DNA of 30,669 bases from an uncultured Roseburia sp. (GTDB lineage: Bacteria > Bacillota > Clostridia > Lachnospirales > Lachnospiraceae): NCBI GenBank assembly GCA_900548205.1, contig URJS01000020.1, positions 1-30,669 of the forward strand, given 5' to 3'. A model generated the notes under the pieces. That model was not told where the DNA came from, ran no database searches, and was given only the letters and a program-made list of their open reading frames with translations. The position numbers and the translations under genes are program-made. This document shows positions 1-7,805 of this stretch, one piece after another (the first letter of the stretch is position 1; each line of letters opens with the position of its first letter).

Positions 1-23
1 ACTATAGAGCGAGGGTGCCGCTC
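1..23 (-). repeat. possible degenerate copy of the ~40-bp intergenic repeat
   Basis: Read on the minus strand this edge sequence has GAGCGGCAC, a short gap, then CGCTCTATAGT, which resembles the GAGCGGCAC...CTCTTATGT halves of the repeat family seen clearly at 1393, 5448, 12361, 12400 and 21853. GAGCG and CGCTC can pair as a small stem just downstream of the MerR-type gene. The central part of the repeat is missing and the window ends here, so membership is uncertain. Confidence 0.25.
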
Positions 24-29
24 AATCAT

Positions 30-620
30 CTAATTTGATGATTTTGCGACACCCTTTTTCTTCTGGCTTTTTTTCCAAAATTTCTTTTTTTCCTCTTTGC
101 TCCGCAGGCTCTCACGAATCGCTGCGTCCAGCTTGCGAAAACGCTCCTCCTCCTGTTCCTCCCGCTCCCGCATGAGATAATTCATCTCCTTTAGCACCTG
201 CTTGCCGACCTCCCCACTGATCTCCTCACTCAGCTTTTGATTATTTGCCGCCATTGCCGTTCCGACAATCTGCGTCATCAATTCCGTAAACTGCGCCATC
301 TTGTCCGTGTTGTCAAGAATACTCTGCTCCGTCTGCGCCACCCGCAGCTCTACATCATCACAAGGCTCTGCAATATCCGGCATCAGTCCGTCGATCGGAC
401 CGTTATGTACAATCATACGAATTGCCTTTAACTGGTAGCCCTGCTCCTTTAATTCCTTTATCCGCTGAAATTCCTGTATGTTCTCTTTTGTGTAATACCG
501 GTGTCCCATCTCATTGCGCGGGATGCTAAGCTCCAGTTCATCCTCCCAGTAACGCAGCACATGCGATTCCACATTGACAATATTTGCCGCATCGGAAATC
601 ATGTAACGCACCTTTTCCAT
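30..620 (-). CDS. MerR-family DNA-binding regulator with C-terminal coiled coil
   Basis: A protein of 196 aa from the chosen ATG. The N-terminus is a MerR-type winged helix-turn-helix: ISDAANIVNVESHVLRYWE is followed by the GHRYYT wing and an LKEQGYQLKAIRMIV helix. Residues ~110-196 are rich in Glu, Lys and Gln, likely a coiled coil with a very basic tail, and show no recognisable ligand domain. This arrangement recalls RacA-type or MerR-like chromosome-associated regulators of Firmicutes. The start is uncertain: GTG at 680 would add 20 residues with several Cys and has an AAGGTGAG upstream; ATG at 602 has AAGGTG seven bases upstream; 620 gives the family-typical N-terminus. A promoter lies at 711-739. 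The regulated genes cannot be told from the sequence. Confidence 0.8.
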   Translation of the reverse strand: MEKVRYMISDAANIVNVESHVLRYWEDELELSIPRNEMGHRYYTKENIQEFQRIKELKEQGYQLKAIRMIVHNGPIDGLMPDIAEPCDDVELRVAQTEQSILDNTDKMAQFTELMTQIVGTAMAANNQKLSEEISGEVGKQVLKEMNYLMREREEQEEERFRKLDAAIRESLRSKEEKKKFWKKSQKKKGVAKSSN

Positions 621-710
621 TCTAAGAAACCATACCTTTCCGCAGCTCACAGACCTTCCTCTGCAGCCGCAAACTTGCACGAGAAAATTCTCACCTTCTG
701 CCTAACTTAT

Positions 711-739
711 ATTATAAGCAAGCCATGCGTCTCTTACAA
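711..739 (-). promoter_or_regulatory. SigA-type promoter of the MerR-family gene
   Basis: On the minus strand TTGTAA (734-739) and TATAAT (711-716) are separated by 17 bp. Transcription would start near 704 and leave a leader of about 80 nt before the ATG at 620. Confidence 0.6.
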
Positions 740-814
740 CGAAAATCGCTCGTCTTATTCCGACAGTATTCTTTGATTCATTACATGGTTCTGCCTTCCT
801 TTAGCATCAAGGGA

Positions 815-843
815 TTGACACCCATCTTCCCATTGATTATAAT
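815..843 (+). promoter_or_regulatory. consensus SigA-type promoter for the small membrane ORF
   Basis: TTGACA (815-820) and TATAAT (838-843) are separated by exactly 17 bp, a full match to the vegetative consensus. Transcription would start near 850 and run toward the small membrane ORF and the stem-loop at 1436-1461. Confidence 0.7.
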
Positions 844-1023
844 TTTGCAAAACAACCGCAAAAAACATATTATATATTGCATACCGTACTGCCCATTTGG
901 CATTCTCACCTCACAGAAGCGCTCTTGGCTCAGCAGGTATCCGGAGGCTCAGCTGTATTGCTGTGAAAATAGAATGTACGAATTACTTATAACAATTTTT
1001 ATCCTCATGGTTTTCATTCAATT

Positions 1024-1368
1024 ATGCAGTACCTTTTTATCATTCGCCAAAAGGAGGCAATACCTGCACTCTTGACGCTTGATTTGACAGAGATTATCCT
1101 GACAATCGTCATCGCATTGACAAATACTTCCCAAACGCATCAACGGTTTGGCTATTTTCTAATTGCATTCATTATTTTCATATTTTTAAAGATTGCCGCA
1201 TCATTTATTTTTTTAAATGTTAAGATCGTCAAACGTTACAAGTGGTTTTTTGCCGCTCTCTCATTGCTCGCTGTCGGTGCAGTAATCTGGGCAGCCTTCA
1301 CAATCCACACGCAGCAGGCTGACCCACACAATGCCAATTCTATAACCAGCACAAAGCTGCAGCAATAA
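1024..1368 (+). CDS. small hydrophobic membrane protein, possibly frameshifted
   Basis: I do not recognise this gene. The frame from 1024 to 1368 (114 codons) encodes three hydrophobic segments (roughly TEIILTIVIALT, FGYFLIAFIIFIFLKIAA and WFFAALSLLAVGAVIWAA) with basic loops and a polar tail. The ATG at 1024 has no ribosome binding site. An AAGGAGG at 1051-1057 sits 14 nt before an in-frame TTG at 1072, which may be the true start. In the neighbouring frame, ATG 974 to stop 1075 encodes one more hydrophobic segment (YELLITIFILMVFIQL), so a single-base frameshift near 1060 would join four segments. It has a consensus promoter upstream and a repeat plus stem-loop downstream, so it is probably transcribed. 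It could be an intact TTG-started gene, two coupled small genes, or a pseudogene. Confidence 0.35.
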   Translation: MQYLFIIRQKEAIPALLTLDLTEIILTIVIALTNTSQTHQRFGYFLIAFIIFIFLKIAASFIFLNVKIVKRYKWFFAALSLLAVGAVIWAAFTIHTQQADPHNANSITSTKLQQ

Positions 1369-1392
1369 AGCCGCTTGACACATCATGTTTAT

Positions 1393-1433
1393 AAACAACC
1401 GGCGGTACGCTTTGCGAACTGCTCTTATATGGA
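1393..1433 (+). repeat. ~40-bp hairpin repeat, copy A
   Basis: This copy reads AACAACCGGCGGTACGC, then TTTGCGAACTGCTCTTATAT. It pairs GCGGT with ACTGC and CGC with GCG around a TTT loop, with an A.A mismatch. The T-A pair here replaces a C-G pair in copies B and E, a compensatory change. It lies two bases 5' of the stem-loop at 1436-1461. Confidence 0.6.
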
Positions 1434-1435
1434 TC

Positions 1436-1461
1436 AAGGCGCCGGAAATTACCGGCGCCTT
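1436..1461. terminator. GC-rich stem-loop, likely bidirectional terminator
   Basis: AAGGCGCCGG (1436-1445) pairs perfectly with CCGGCGCCTT (1452-1461) around a 6-nt loop. It stands between the converging small membrane ORF (+) and dnaB (-), whose stop codon is two bases away. The T-tract is poor on both strands, so some readthrough is possible. Confidence 0.65.
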
Positions 1462-1462
1462 A

Positions 1463-2797
1463 TCATTTCTCCATATTTGCAAATTTTGTGTACTGCGGCA
1501 GCCATACAAGATTGACTGTTCCAATCGGACCATTTCTCTGCTTCGCAATAATAATCTCAGAAATTCCTTTCATCTCTGAATCATGGTTATAATAATCGTC
1601 ACGGTAAATAAACATTACCACATCGGCATCCTGCTCAATCGCTCCCGACTCTCGCAGATCCGAAAGCATCGGTCTATGATCAGGACGCTGCTCGACCGCC
1701 CGCGAAAGCTGCGATAAGGCAATCACTGGCACAGAAAGTTCACGCGCCAGCGCCTTTAGGGAACGGGAAATATCAGAGATCTCCTGCTGGCGGGAATCTG
1801 TGGACCTGCCCGACCCGGACATCAGCTGCAGGTAGTCAATGATGATCAATTTTAAGTCATGCTCCAGCTTGTACTTCCGGCACTTGCTGCGCATCTCTGA
1901 AATCGAGATGCCGGGCGTATCGTCGATGATCAACTCCGAATTACCGATCGTTCCCGCGCCCTCAATGAGCTTCTCCCAGTCTGTGTCCGAGAGATTTCCG
2001 GTACGGAGCACCTGTGCATCCACTCTCGACTCCAGCGAAAACAGACGGTTGACAAGCTGCTCCTTTGACATCTCCAGCGAAAAAATAGCGGTACACATAT
2101 TTTCATGAAATGCCACATACTGCGCAATATTTAAAACAAATGCGGTTTTTCCCATAGACGGACGCGCGGCGATCAAAATCAGATCGGAGGGCTGTAAGCC
2201 CGCCGTCCGGTAATCAAGATCGATAAAGCCTGTCGGGATCCCGGTCACTGTGCCTGAGGTTTTCGCCGCATTCTCAATTTTCTCAAGCGCATTCATAACA
2301 ACCTGACGGATCGGCACATAATCACCGCCTCCGCCGCGTGAGGAAAGCAGGTCAAACACCTTCTTTTCCGTAATATCCATCACCGTATCAATGCTCTCCT
2401 TGCCCAGATAGCACTCATTTTCAATTTCCTCATTGAGCTTAATGAGTCTGCGGCGCATCGCATTGTCTTTTACAATCTTGGCATAATACTTAACATTTGC
2501 AGATGTCGGCACCGCCGTCACAAGATCGCGCACAAATTCAAGGCTTGCAACCTCCGGCGGCACATCCTTTTCCTTCAGCTTATTCTGAAGTGTCACCAGA
2601 TCCACCGGAAGCCCCTGATTATACAGCTCGATCATCGTATCAAACAAGATCCCATACTGCTTATGATAAAAGTCCTCGCCGATCAGCATTTCCATCGCTG
2701 TGATGATCGCGTCCTTATCCATGATCATCGAACCAATGACGGACTGCTCTGCCTCCACGCTGTTTGGCATTATCCGCTTAATCAGTGCATCTTCCAT
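1463..2797 (-). CDS. dnaB: replicative DNA helicase DnaB (DnaC of B. subtilis)
   Basis: A complete 444-aa hexameric replicative helicase that unwinds the fork with ATP. The N-terminal DnaB domain spans about residues 8-110 and begins PNSVEAEQSVIGSMI. The RecA-like motor follows, with Walker A ARPSMGKT (211-218), FSLEMSKEQL, the Walker B-type LIIIDYLQLM, the LSQLSRAVEQRPD loop, and SDLRESGAIEQDADVV. Length is normal for the family. The ATG is preceded by AAGGAGG. It lies 10 bp after rplI and ends an operon gdpP-rplI-dnaB, the same grouping as B. subtilis yybT-rplI-dnaC. No dnaC-type loader is nearby. The identification is secure. Confidence 0.97.
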   Translation of the reverse strand: MEDALIKRIMPNSVEAEQSVIGSMIMDKDAIITAMEMLIGEDFYHKQYGILFDTMIELYNQGLPVDLVTLQNKLKEKDVPPEVASLEFVRDLVTAVPTSANVKYYAKIVKDNAMRRRLIKLNEEIENECYLGKESIDTVMDITEKKVFDLLSSRGGGGDYVPIRQVVMNALEKIENAAKTSGTVTGIPTGFIDLDYRTAGLQPSDLILIAARPSMGKTAFVLNIAQYVAFHENMCTAIFSLEMSKEQLVNRLFSLESRVDAQVLRTGNLSDTDWEKLIEGAGTIGNSELIIDDTPGISISEMRSKCRKYKLEHDLKLIIIDYLQLMSGSGRSTDSRQQEISDISRSLKALARELSVPVIALSQLSRAVEQRPDHRPMLSDLRESGAIEQDADVVMFIYRDDYYNHDSEMKGISEIIIAKQRNGPIGTVNLVWLPQYTKFANMEK

Positions 2798-2807
2798 GCA
2801 TGCCTCC

Positions 2808-3254
2808 TTACGCCTCTACCACATGCACGGTAAACTTTCCCATCACCTTCGGATGCAGCTTGATCGCAACCTCCGTCATGCCAAATGACCGGATCGGATC
2901 GGCAAGCTGCATTTTCTTTTTATCAAGCTCCATACCAAGCTGCTCCTTCGCCGCCTGTGCAATCTCCTTTGTCGATACGGAACCAAACGTTCTGCCGCCC
3001 TCTCCCGCTTTCATCTTGAGCGTCACCTTCTTATCCTCAAGCTCCTTCGCAAGCGCAAGCGCCGCCTCATAATTCTCCTGCGCTACCTTATCCGCATGCT
3101 GATTCTGCAGCTTTAGATCATTCATATTTTTTGCGTTTGCCTCAACGCCTAATTTCTTTGGAAAAATTGCATTTCTCGCATATCCGTCGCTCACCTCTAC
3201 AATGTCTCCCTTTTTTCCGAGCGACTTTACATCCTGTAATAAAATTACCTTCAT
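2808..3254 (-). CDS. rplI: 50S ribosomal protein L9
   Basis: A 148-aa protein of typical L9 length. The N-terminal domain carries MKVILLQDVKSLGKKGD, VSDGYARNAIFPK and the start of the long connecting helix. The C-terminal domain includes GRTFGSVSTKEI and the final IKLHPKVMGKFTVHVVEA. L9 binds 23S rRNA near the L1 stalk base and helps keep reading frame. Its ATG overlaps the gdpP stop (ATGA), so translation is probably coupled, with AAGGAG inside the end of gdpP as the ribosome binding site. dnaB follows after 10 bp. Confidence 0.97.
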   Translation of the reverse strand: MKVILLQDVKSLGKKGDIVEVSDGYARNAIFPKKLGVEANAKNMNDLKLQNQHADKVAQENYEAALALAKELEDKKVTLKMKAGEGGRTFGSVSTKEIAQAAKEQLGMELDKKKMQLADPIRSFGMTEVAIKLHPKVMGKFTVHVVEA

Positions 3255-5308
3255 TCTACAATATCTCCTTCCTTTAACATCTCATCCAGCGTAGCCTGGA
3301 TCATACGCTTTGCCTCCGCCACGGAACAATCGCTAAGCTGCGCACCCGCCACGTTCAAATGACCTCCGCCGCCCAGTCGTTCCATGATCAGCTGTACGTT
3401 GATCTCATCAATCGAGCGCGAGCTCACATAAATTTTATTCTGATATTCCGTGAGCACAAAGGACGCCTTGATGCCTACAATATTCAAAAGCTCGTTTGCC
3501 GCCTGCGCACCCGCGATCGTTGGACTTTCCACATTATCCGCCGGACAGACAGAAATTGCAAACGCCTTGCGGTACACCTCCGCGTGACGCACAGCCTCCG
3601 CCCTTGCCTTATACGCCGCCATATCGTCGCGCAGCAGCTTGCGGACTCTCGTCACCTCCGCACCCGCGCGCCGCAGATACGCCGCCGCCTCAAAGGTACG
3701 CACGCCGGTCTTTGTCATAAAGTTATTGGTGTCGATCAGAATACCCGCATAAATGCAATCCGCCTCATGCGGCGCAAGCTTGATATTCTCCGAAAAATAC
3801 TGCAGCACCTCCGCGATCATCTCGCATGTGCTTGATGCATACGGCTCCACATAGGAAAGCATCGGTTTCTCGATCACCTCACTGCTCTGCCTGTGATGAT
3901 CAAAGACACAGACCGTATCTGTGCGCTGTAACAGCTCCGGGCATTCCGTATAGCTTGGGCGGTTTACATCCACAACAACCACCAGCGTGTTGCGGTTTGT
4001 CATCATGATCGCTTCCTCGCTGCGGATAAACAGGTCCGCCGGATAACCATTCTCCTCCGAAAATCCCTCAATCAAAGGACGCAGCGAGGACGTCACCTCG
4101 TTTAACACGATCTGTGCCTTTTTGCCTAGCACGCGCGCCGCGCAGTAAACGCCGATCGCCGCGCCAAGCAAATCTACATCACTGATGCTGTGTCCCATGA
4201 TCATGACATGCTCGCGGCTTATAATGACCTCACGGAGCGCATGCGCCTTTACGCGCGCCTTCACACGGCTGTTGCGCTCCACCTGTTTATTCTTGCCGCC
4301 GTAATAAGTAATTTCTTCCCCGTCACGCACGACCACCTGATCTCCGCCGCGCCCAAGCGCAAGGTCGATCGACATGCGGGCGTATTCATATTTCTGGTTA
4401 TAGGAATCGCCGCCGTTTCCGATACCGATGCTTAACGTCACCGCCATCTCATTGCCGACCTTAACAGTCTTTACATCCTCGATCAGACTGAAGCGATCCT
4501 CCTGCAGCTGCTTCATATATTGATTTTTAAATACGATAAAATACTTATCGCGGTCGATCTTACGCACCAGCGCGTCGATCTCCGAGAAATAATTATTTAC
4601 CTTACGATCGATCAGCGCTGTCAGCAGCGAACGCTTCACATCCTCAATACTGTCAAGCGCCTCGTCATAATTATCAATATACACCAGACCCGCCACCAGA
4701 CGCTGGTCCTCATTCTCCTGCATGTAGCGCTCCAGCTCTGTCTCATCAAACAGATAGATCGCCGTCATATATTCGCTGCTTTCCTCCAAAGAGACGTCAA
4801 GATTACCATGCTCCGCGATGTCAAAATAAAGCCGCCTCATGCTCACACGGTATCTCCGCTCTCCCAGCGACAGCTTCATCGCCTCCGCCGCCTCCCCCCG
4901 CTGCAAAAGCTCCTTTGTCAGCATCGGAAAAATCGTGGTGATCGACTTATGATAATTTTTGCTCTTTCCGGTGATCTCGGTAAACCGCTTATTTACCCAT
5001 AAAATCTTCCCGTGAAAATCAAGCAGCGCATACGGAATCTCAAACTCGTTTAAAAGCTGCTTCTGCACAGTCGCATACTGCGTCGCAAAATTCACCAGCT
5101 CCTCGATCAGCAGCGGTTTATTGCGCAGATACACAATGAGCGTAATCAGAAAATAAAGCAAAACAAATCCGGAAACTACGAATCCGGACTTTACACTCTG
5201 CATATAAACGGGAATATTTATCATGATCAGCAACGGTGTAAGCATCACTGGTAAATACAAATACGCACGCAGTCTTCCGCACATTCTCACATTATTTTTT
5301 TTCAACAT
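3251..5308 (-). CDS. gdpP: cyclic-di-AMP phosphodiesterase GdpP (DHH/DHHA1)
   Basis: A 685-aa membrane enzyme that hydrolyses c-di-AMP to pApA, controlling potassium transport, wall stress and beta-lactam tolerance in Firmicutes. Two membrane segments lie at about 16-34 and 43-61. A PAS domain (~85-190, with PYALLDFHGKILWVN) and a degenerate GGDEF domain (~200-330) follow. The DHH phosphodiesterase has MGHSISDVDLLG (His373, Asp377, Asp379), VVVDVNR (Asp447) and the DHH motif at 470-472. GILIDTNNF comes next, and the DHHA1 domain carries GGGGHLNVAG near the end. The length is close to the family norm of about 660. The ATG follows AAGGAGG and leads the gdpP-rplI-dnaB operon, driven by an extended -10 at 5356-5364. 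No c-di-AMP cyclase is in the window. Confidence 0.96.
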   Translation of the reverse strand: MLKKNNVRMCGRLRAYLYLPVMLTPLLIMINIPVYMQSVKSGFVVSGFVLLYFLITLIVYLRNKPLLIEELVNFATQYATVQKQLLNEFEIPYALLDFHGKILWVNKRFTEITGKSKNYHKSITTIFPMLTKELLQRGEAAEAMKLSLGERRYRVSMRRLYFDIAEHGNLDVSLEESSEYMTAIYLFDETELERYMQENEDQRLVAGLVYIDNYDEALDSIEDVKRSLLTALIDRKVNNYFSEIDALVRKIDRDKYFIVFKNQYMKQLQEDRFSLIEDVKTVKVGNEMAVTLSIGIGNGGDSYNQKYEYARMSIDLALGRGGDQVVVRDGEEITYYGGKNKQVERNSRVKARVKAHALREVIISREHVMIMGHSISDVDLLGAAIGVYCAARVLGKKAQIVLNEVTSSLRPLIEGFSEENGYPADLFIRSEEAIMMTNRNTLVVVVDVNRPSYTECPELLQRTDTVCVFDHHRQSSEVIEKPMLSYVEPYASSTCEMIAEVLQYFSENIKLAPHEADCIYAGILIDTNNFMTKTGVRTFEAAAYLRRAGAEVTRVRKLLRDDMAAYKARAEAVRHAEVYRKAFAISVCPADNVESPTIAGAQAANELLNIVGIKASFVLTEYQNKIYVSSRSIDEINVQLIMERLGGGGHLNVAGAQLSDCSVAEAKRMIQATLDEMLKEGDIVE

Positions 5309-5355
5309 CCGACCTCCTTAAAAGACAGTCTGTATCTTATAGTTATTCATTTTGA

Positions 5356-5364
5356 ATTATAGCA
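5356..5364 (-). promoter_or_regulatory. extended -10 promoter of gdpP-rplI-dnaB
   Basis: The minus strand reads TGCTATAAT, a perfect -10 hexamer with the TGn extension. The expected -35 position holds only TTTATC, so the extended -10 probably carries recognition. The start point would be near 5349, about 40 nt before gdpP. Confidence 0.55.
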
Positions 5365-5437
5365 TTTTAACTGCACAAGATAAAGTCCTTTTTAACGGAA
5401 ACGCGTTTGCGATATGCTGGAAAAGCTTTTATGGATA

Positions 5438-5446
5438 TGCTAGAAT
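5438..5446 (+). promoter_or_regulatory. possible extended -10 promoter of mtnN
   Basis: TGCTAGAAT matches an extended -10 with one mismatch (TAGAAT). There is no good -35. Transcription would begin near 5453, which places repeat copy B at the very 5' end of the mtnN message. Confidence 0.4.
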
Positions 5447-5447
5447 C

Positions 5448-5489
5448 AAACAACGGGCGGCACGCTCGGTGAGCCGCTCTCATATAAAA
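5448..5489 (+). repeat. ~40-bp hairpin repeat, copy B
   Basis: This copy reads AAACAACGGGCGGCACGC, then TCGGTGAGCCGCTCTCATAT. GGGCGGC pairs with GCCGCTC (one G.U) and CGC pairs with GTG through a G.U pair, giving the most complete stem of the family. It is immediately upstream of the mtnN ribosome binding site (AAGGAGG, 5491-5497), so the hairpin would sit in the 5' leader. Confidence 0.6.
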
Positions 5490-5506
5490 TAAGGAGGTCA
5501 TACATA

Positions 5507-6217
5507 TTGAGGTTAGGAATCATCTGTGCCGGAGACACCGAATTTTTTCCATTTCTCCACCATTTAAAAAATGAGCGTATCGCAGAACGTGCAATGCTCA
5601 AATTTCACGAGGGAACCATCGAAGGACTTGAGACAGTAGTACTATACAGCGGCGTATGCAAGGTGAATGCCGCCATCGCGACTCAGCTTCTCATTGACGC
5701 CTTTCATGCAGACGTTATCTTAAACGCCGGAACTGCCGGAGGAGTCGCAGACGATGTCCGTCTTTTCGACACGGTCATTGCTGATAAGGTCGCCTATCAT
5801 GATGTGGCAGATGATATTCTGACAGATTTTCATCCGTGGATGAAGTCTGTTTATTTTCATCCATCCCCAGAGCTTCTTACCCTTGCACAAGCCTACAGCA
5901 AAAGCAGTGCGCACCGCATCCGCTTTGGCACGGCAGTCACGGGGGAACAGTTTATTGATAATCCCATGCGCAGTGTCATCCGCCAAAAATATGCTCCCTT
6001 GTCCGTTGATATGGAGACTGCCGCCATCGCTCATGTATGCTATGTCAATAAAATACCATTCTTATCGATCCGCTCCATTACAGACACCCCTCTTTACGAG
6101 GGCATTGAACAGTTTGAAAAGAACTGTCAGAGGGCTTCCGAAATCTCCGCCGAAATTACAATCGGACTCTTAAGGGAGCTTCGGGCCACCCCCGGCTTAA
6201 CGCCCACCTGCGGTTAA
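5507..6217 (+). CDS. mtnN: 5'-methylthioadenosine/S-adenosylhomocysteine nucleosidase
   Basis: A 236-aa purine nucleoside phosphorylase-fold enzyme that splits adenine from methylthioadenosine and S-adenosylhomocysteine, feeding methionine salvage and the activated methyl cycle (and AI-2 synthesis if LuxS is present). The catalytic residues are visible: Glu12 in AGDTEFF, NAGTAGG at 73-79, the VDMETAAIA stretch with Glu170, and Asp193 in SITDTP. The start is TTG at 5507, placed 9 nt after AAGGAGG; no in-frame ATG gives a full N-terminal strand. It stands alone on the + strand. Its 3' end overlaps the opposing lipoprotein gene by 21 bp. Confidence 0.9.
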   Translation: MRLGIICAGDTEFFPFLHHLKNERIAERAMLKFHEGTIEGLETVVLYSGVCKVNAAIATQLLIDAFHADVILNAGTAGGVADDVRLFDTVIADKVAYHDVADDILTDFHPWMKSVYFHPSPELLTLAQAYSKSSAHRIRFGTAVTGEQFIDNPMRSVIRQKYAPLSVDMETAAIAHVCYVNKIPFLSIRSITDTPLYEGIEQFEKNCQRASEISAEITIGLLRELRATPGLTPTCG

Positions 6218-6874
6218 GTCAGGCGCCAATGTCAGATAATTGCCCTTATCCATATCGTCGATCAGATTATCTGACAAAATACGCCTGCCTCCCACAGGCT
6301 CTATCTCATCCGTGATCTCGCTTAACTCAGTCTGATAACCGCCGTCGGGGTTGTAGCGGAAAATGCGGTAGCCGTCCTGCTCATCCCTGCCATGACCGTA
6401 ATAGATCAGCTCATGCCAGCCGTTTGTCATGACCTCGCTGACCGTAACCGGAGTCTGTATGCTTGCGAAGGACTCGATCACCTCGAACGCATCGCCCTCC
6501 CCAACCGAGAGAATGAGCGCTGGATCTCCTGAGAGCTGTCCGGTATATTCTCCTATTACAACAGCGAATATCTCCTGTTCTCCATCCTCATCCAAATCTG
6601 TATAATTATAATAATATCTCGTCTCACTGCAGTACTCGTCAGGAATCTTGTAATATTCCTTCAGGAAAGCAGCCAGCGCCGGATAATCCTCATCCTCACT
6701 GTATACCACCTCGACCATCGGCACAGCTTGATCCTCCTCCGCCGAAATATAGTGCTCCTGCAATTCCTGCTCTGCCGCAGGCCCATCTTCCTTGGTCTGT
6801 CCCTGCATGTTTCCACAGCCGCCTACTGACAATGCGACTGCCATAATTCCAAAAATCCAATCATTCCTTCTCAT
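6197..6874 (-). CDS. hypothetical lipoprotein with a Ca-binding-like DLDEDGE motif
   Basis: A 225-aa product from the ATG at 6874. GGGAGG lies 5 nt upstream of 6874 and only 2 nt upstream of the adjacent ATG at 6877, so 6874 is preferred. The N-terminus is basic (MRRNDW) followed by a hydrophobic stretch and a lipobox ending VGGC, so it should be lipid-anchored outside the membrane. The mature part is acidic and contains YTDLDEDGEQEIFAVV, like FG-GAP/VCBS or EF-type calcium loops, and later LIYYGHGRDEQDGYRIFRY. No enzyme family is recognised. A -10-like TATAAT is at 6922-6927. The stop codon overlaps the opposing mtnN end within the CTTAAC...GTTAAG palindrome (6196-6218). Confidence 0.8.
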   Translation of the reverse strand: MRRNDWIFGIMAVALSVGGCGNMQGQTKEDGPAAEQELQEHYISAEEDQAVPMVEVVYSEDEDYPALAAFLKEYYKIPDEYCSETRYYYNYTDLDEDGEQEIFAVVIGEYTGQLSGDPALILSVGEGDAFEVIESFASIQTPVTVSEVMTNGWHELIYYGHGRDEQDGYRIFRYNPDGGYQTELSEITDEIEPVGGRRILSDNLIDDMDKGNYLTLAPDLTAGGR

Positions 6875-7000
6875 CATTTCCTCCCGCCAACCACTCATCC
6901 CACTTCTCTTATCAAACCCATATTATATGATTTTGACACAAATTCCAAGATACTTTTCAAATATTAAGAAACTTATTTCAAATCCTTTTTTCCATAGAAA

Positions 7001-7028
7001 AAGGAGCTGATGCTACGCACAGCTCCTT
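7001..7028 (-). terminator. intrinsic terminator of the rpsF-ssb-rpsR operon
   Basis: AAGGAGCTG (7001-7009) pairs with CAGCTCCTT (7020-7028) around a 10-nt loop. On the minus strand it follows the rpsR stop after a few bases and is followed by a run of T. Confidence 0.85.
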
Positions 7029-7036
7029 CCATCATC

Positions 7037-7300
7037 TTATTCACAAACGTATGGCATTAATGCTACATGACGCGCTCTCTTGATCGCTACCGTAAGAGCT
7101 CTCTGATGCTTTGCACAGTTGCCTGTTATACGGCGAGGAAGAATCTTTCCTCTCTCAGAGATGTATCTCTTTAACTTGTTTGTATCTTTGTAATCAATTG
7201 TATTATCTTTGCCACAGAATACACAAACCTTTTTTCTTCTATGCATCGGGCGTCTCTTCATCGGAGCGCCTTCTTTGTCTGCTGCTTTATTGAAAGCCAT
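7037..7300 (-). CDS. rpsR: 30S ribosomal protein S18
   Basis: An 87-aa small-subunit protein that binds beside S6 on the 16S rRNA platform. It has the basic N-terminal tail, RRKKVCVFCGKD, the DTNKLKRYISERGKILPRR core and GNCAKHQRALTVAIKRARHV, all characteristic of S18. Two Cys in VCVFC and a later Cys suggest a zinc-binding (C+) form. The ATG is preceded by AGGAGG. It is the last gene of rpsF-ssb-rpsR and is followed by a clear terminator. Confidence 0.97.
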   Translation of the reverse strand: MAFNKAADKEGAPMKRRPMHRRKKVCVFCGKDNTIDYKDTNKLKRYISERGKILPRRITGNCAKHQRALTVAIKRARHVALMPYVCE

Positions 7301-7346
7301 GATAATTACCTCCTGTTGTTATCTGGAAATCACGCGGTGCTTTCCA

Positions 7347-7787
7347 TTAATTAAATGGTAACTCTTCATCAATTCCGTCCGGAATATTCATGAAGCCATC
7401 ACCAGCCGCACTGCTCGGTGACGGTCTGTCCGCAGGTGCAAAACCGGAATGATCTCCTCCGGCATTCTTGCTTTCCGCAAATTCCTGCTCCTCCACAACA
7501 ACATCGGTCGTATATACACGCTGTCCGTCCTTATTCGTGTAGCTTCCGGTCTGAATACGCCCGGTGATCGCTACCTTTGTTCCCTTGCGGAAATACTTCT
7601 CCGCAAATTCACCGGCACGTCCAAATGCCACGCACGGAATAAAATCAGCCGTCTGCTGATCGCCGTCTCTCTTAAATCTTCTGTCAACTGCCAGCGTATA
7701 TCGCGCGATTGCTGTTGCCTGATCGCCCTGAGAGTAACGCACCTCAGGGTCTCTGGTCAATCGTCCCATAAGAATAACTTTATTCAT
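7347..7787 (-). CDS. ssb: single-stranded DNA-binding protein
   Basis: A 146-aa SSB. The OB fold covers about residues 1-105 and begins MNKVILMGRLTRDPEVRYS, with FIPCVAFGRAGEFAEKYFRKG and GRIQTGSYTNKDGQRVYTT. A Gly/Ser/Pro-rich linker follows and the protein ends in the acidic protein-interaction tip DEELPFN, slightly extended from the usual DDDIPF. SSB coats unwound DNA and recruits replication and repair partners. It is flanked by rpsF (18 bp) and rpsR (46 bp), the standard bacterial arrangement, so it should be co-expressed with ribosomal proteins. Confidence 0.97.
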   Translation of the reverse strand: MNKVILMGRLTRDPEVRYSQGDQATAIARYTLAVDRRFKRDGDQQTADFIPCVAFGRAGEFAEKYFRKGTKVAITGRIQTGSYTNKDGQRVYTTDVVVEEQEFAESKNAGGDHSGFAPADRPSPSSAAGDGFMNIPDGIDEELPFN

Positions 7788-7805
7788 ATGATATGATCCT
7801 CTCTA

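Noticed and set aside
5309..5506. c-di-AMP riboswitch near gdpP
   Set aside because: I looked for conserved ydaO/yuaA-type segments in the intergenic region and saw none; the leader of gdpP is only about 40 nt.
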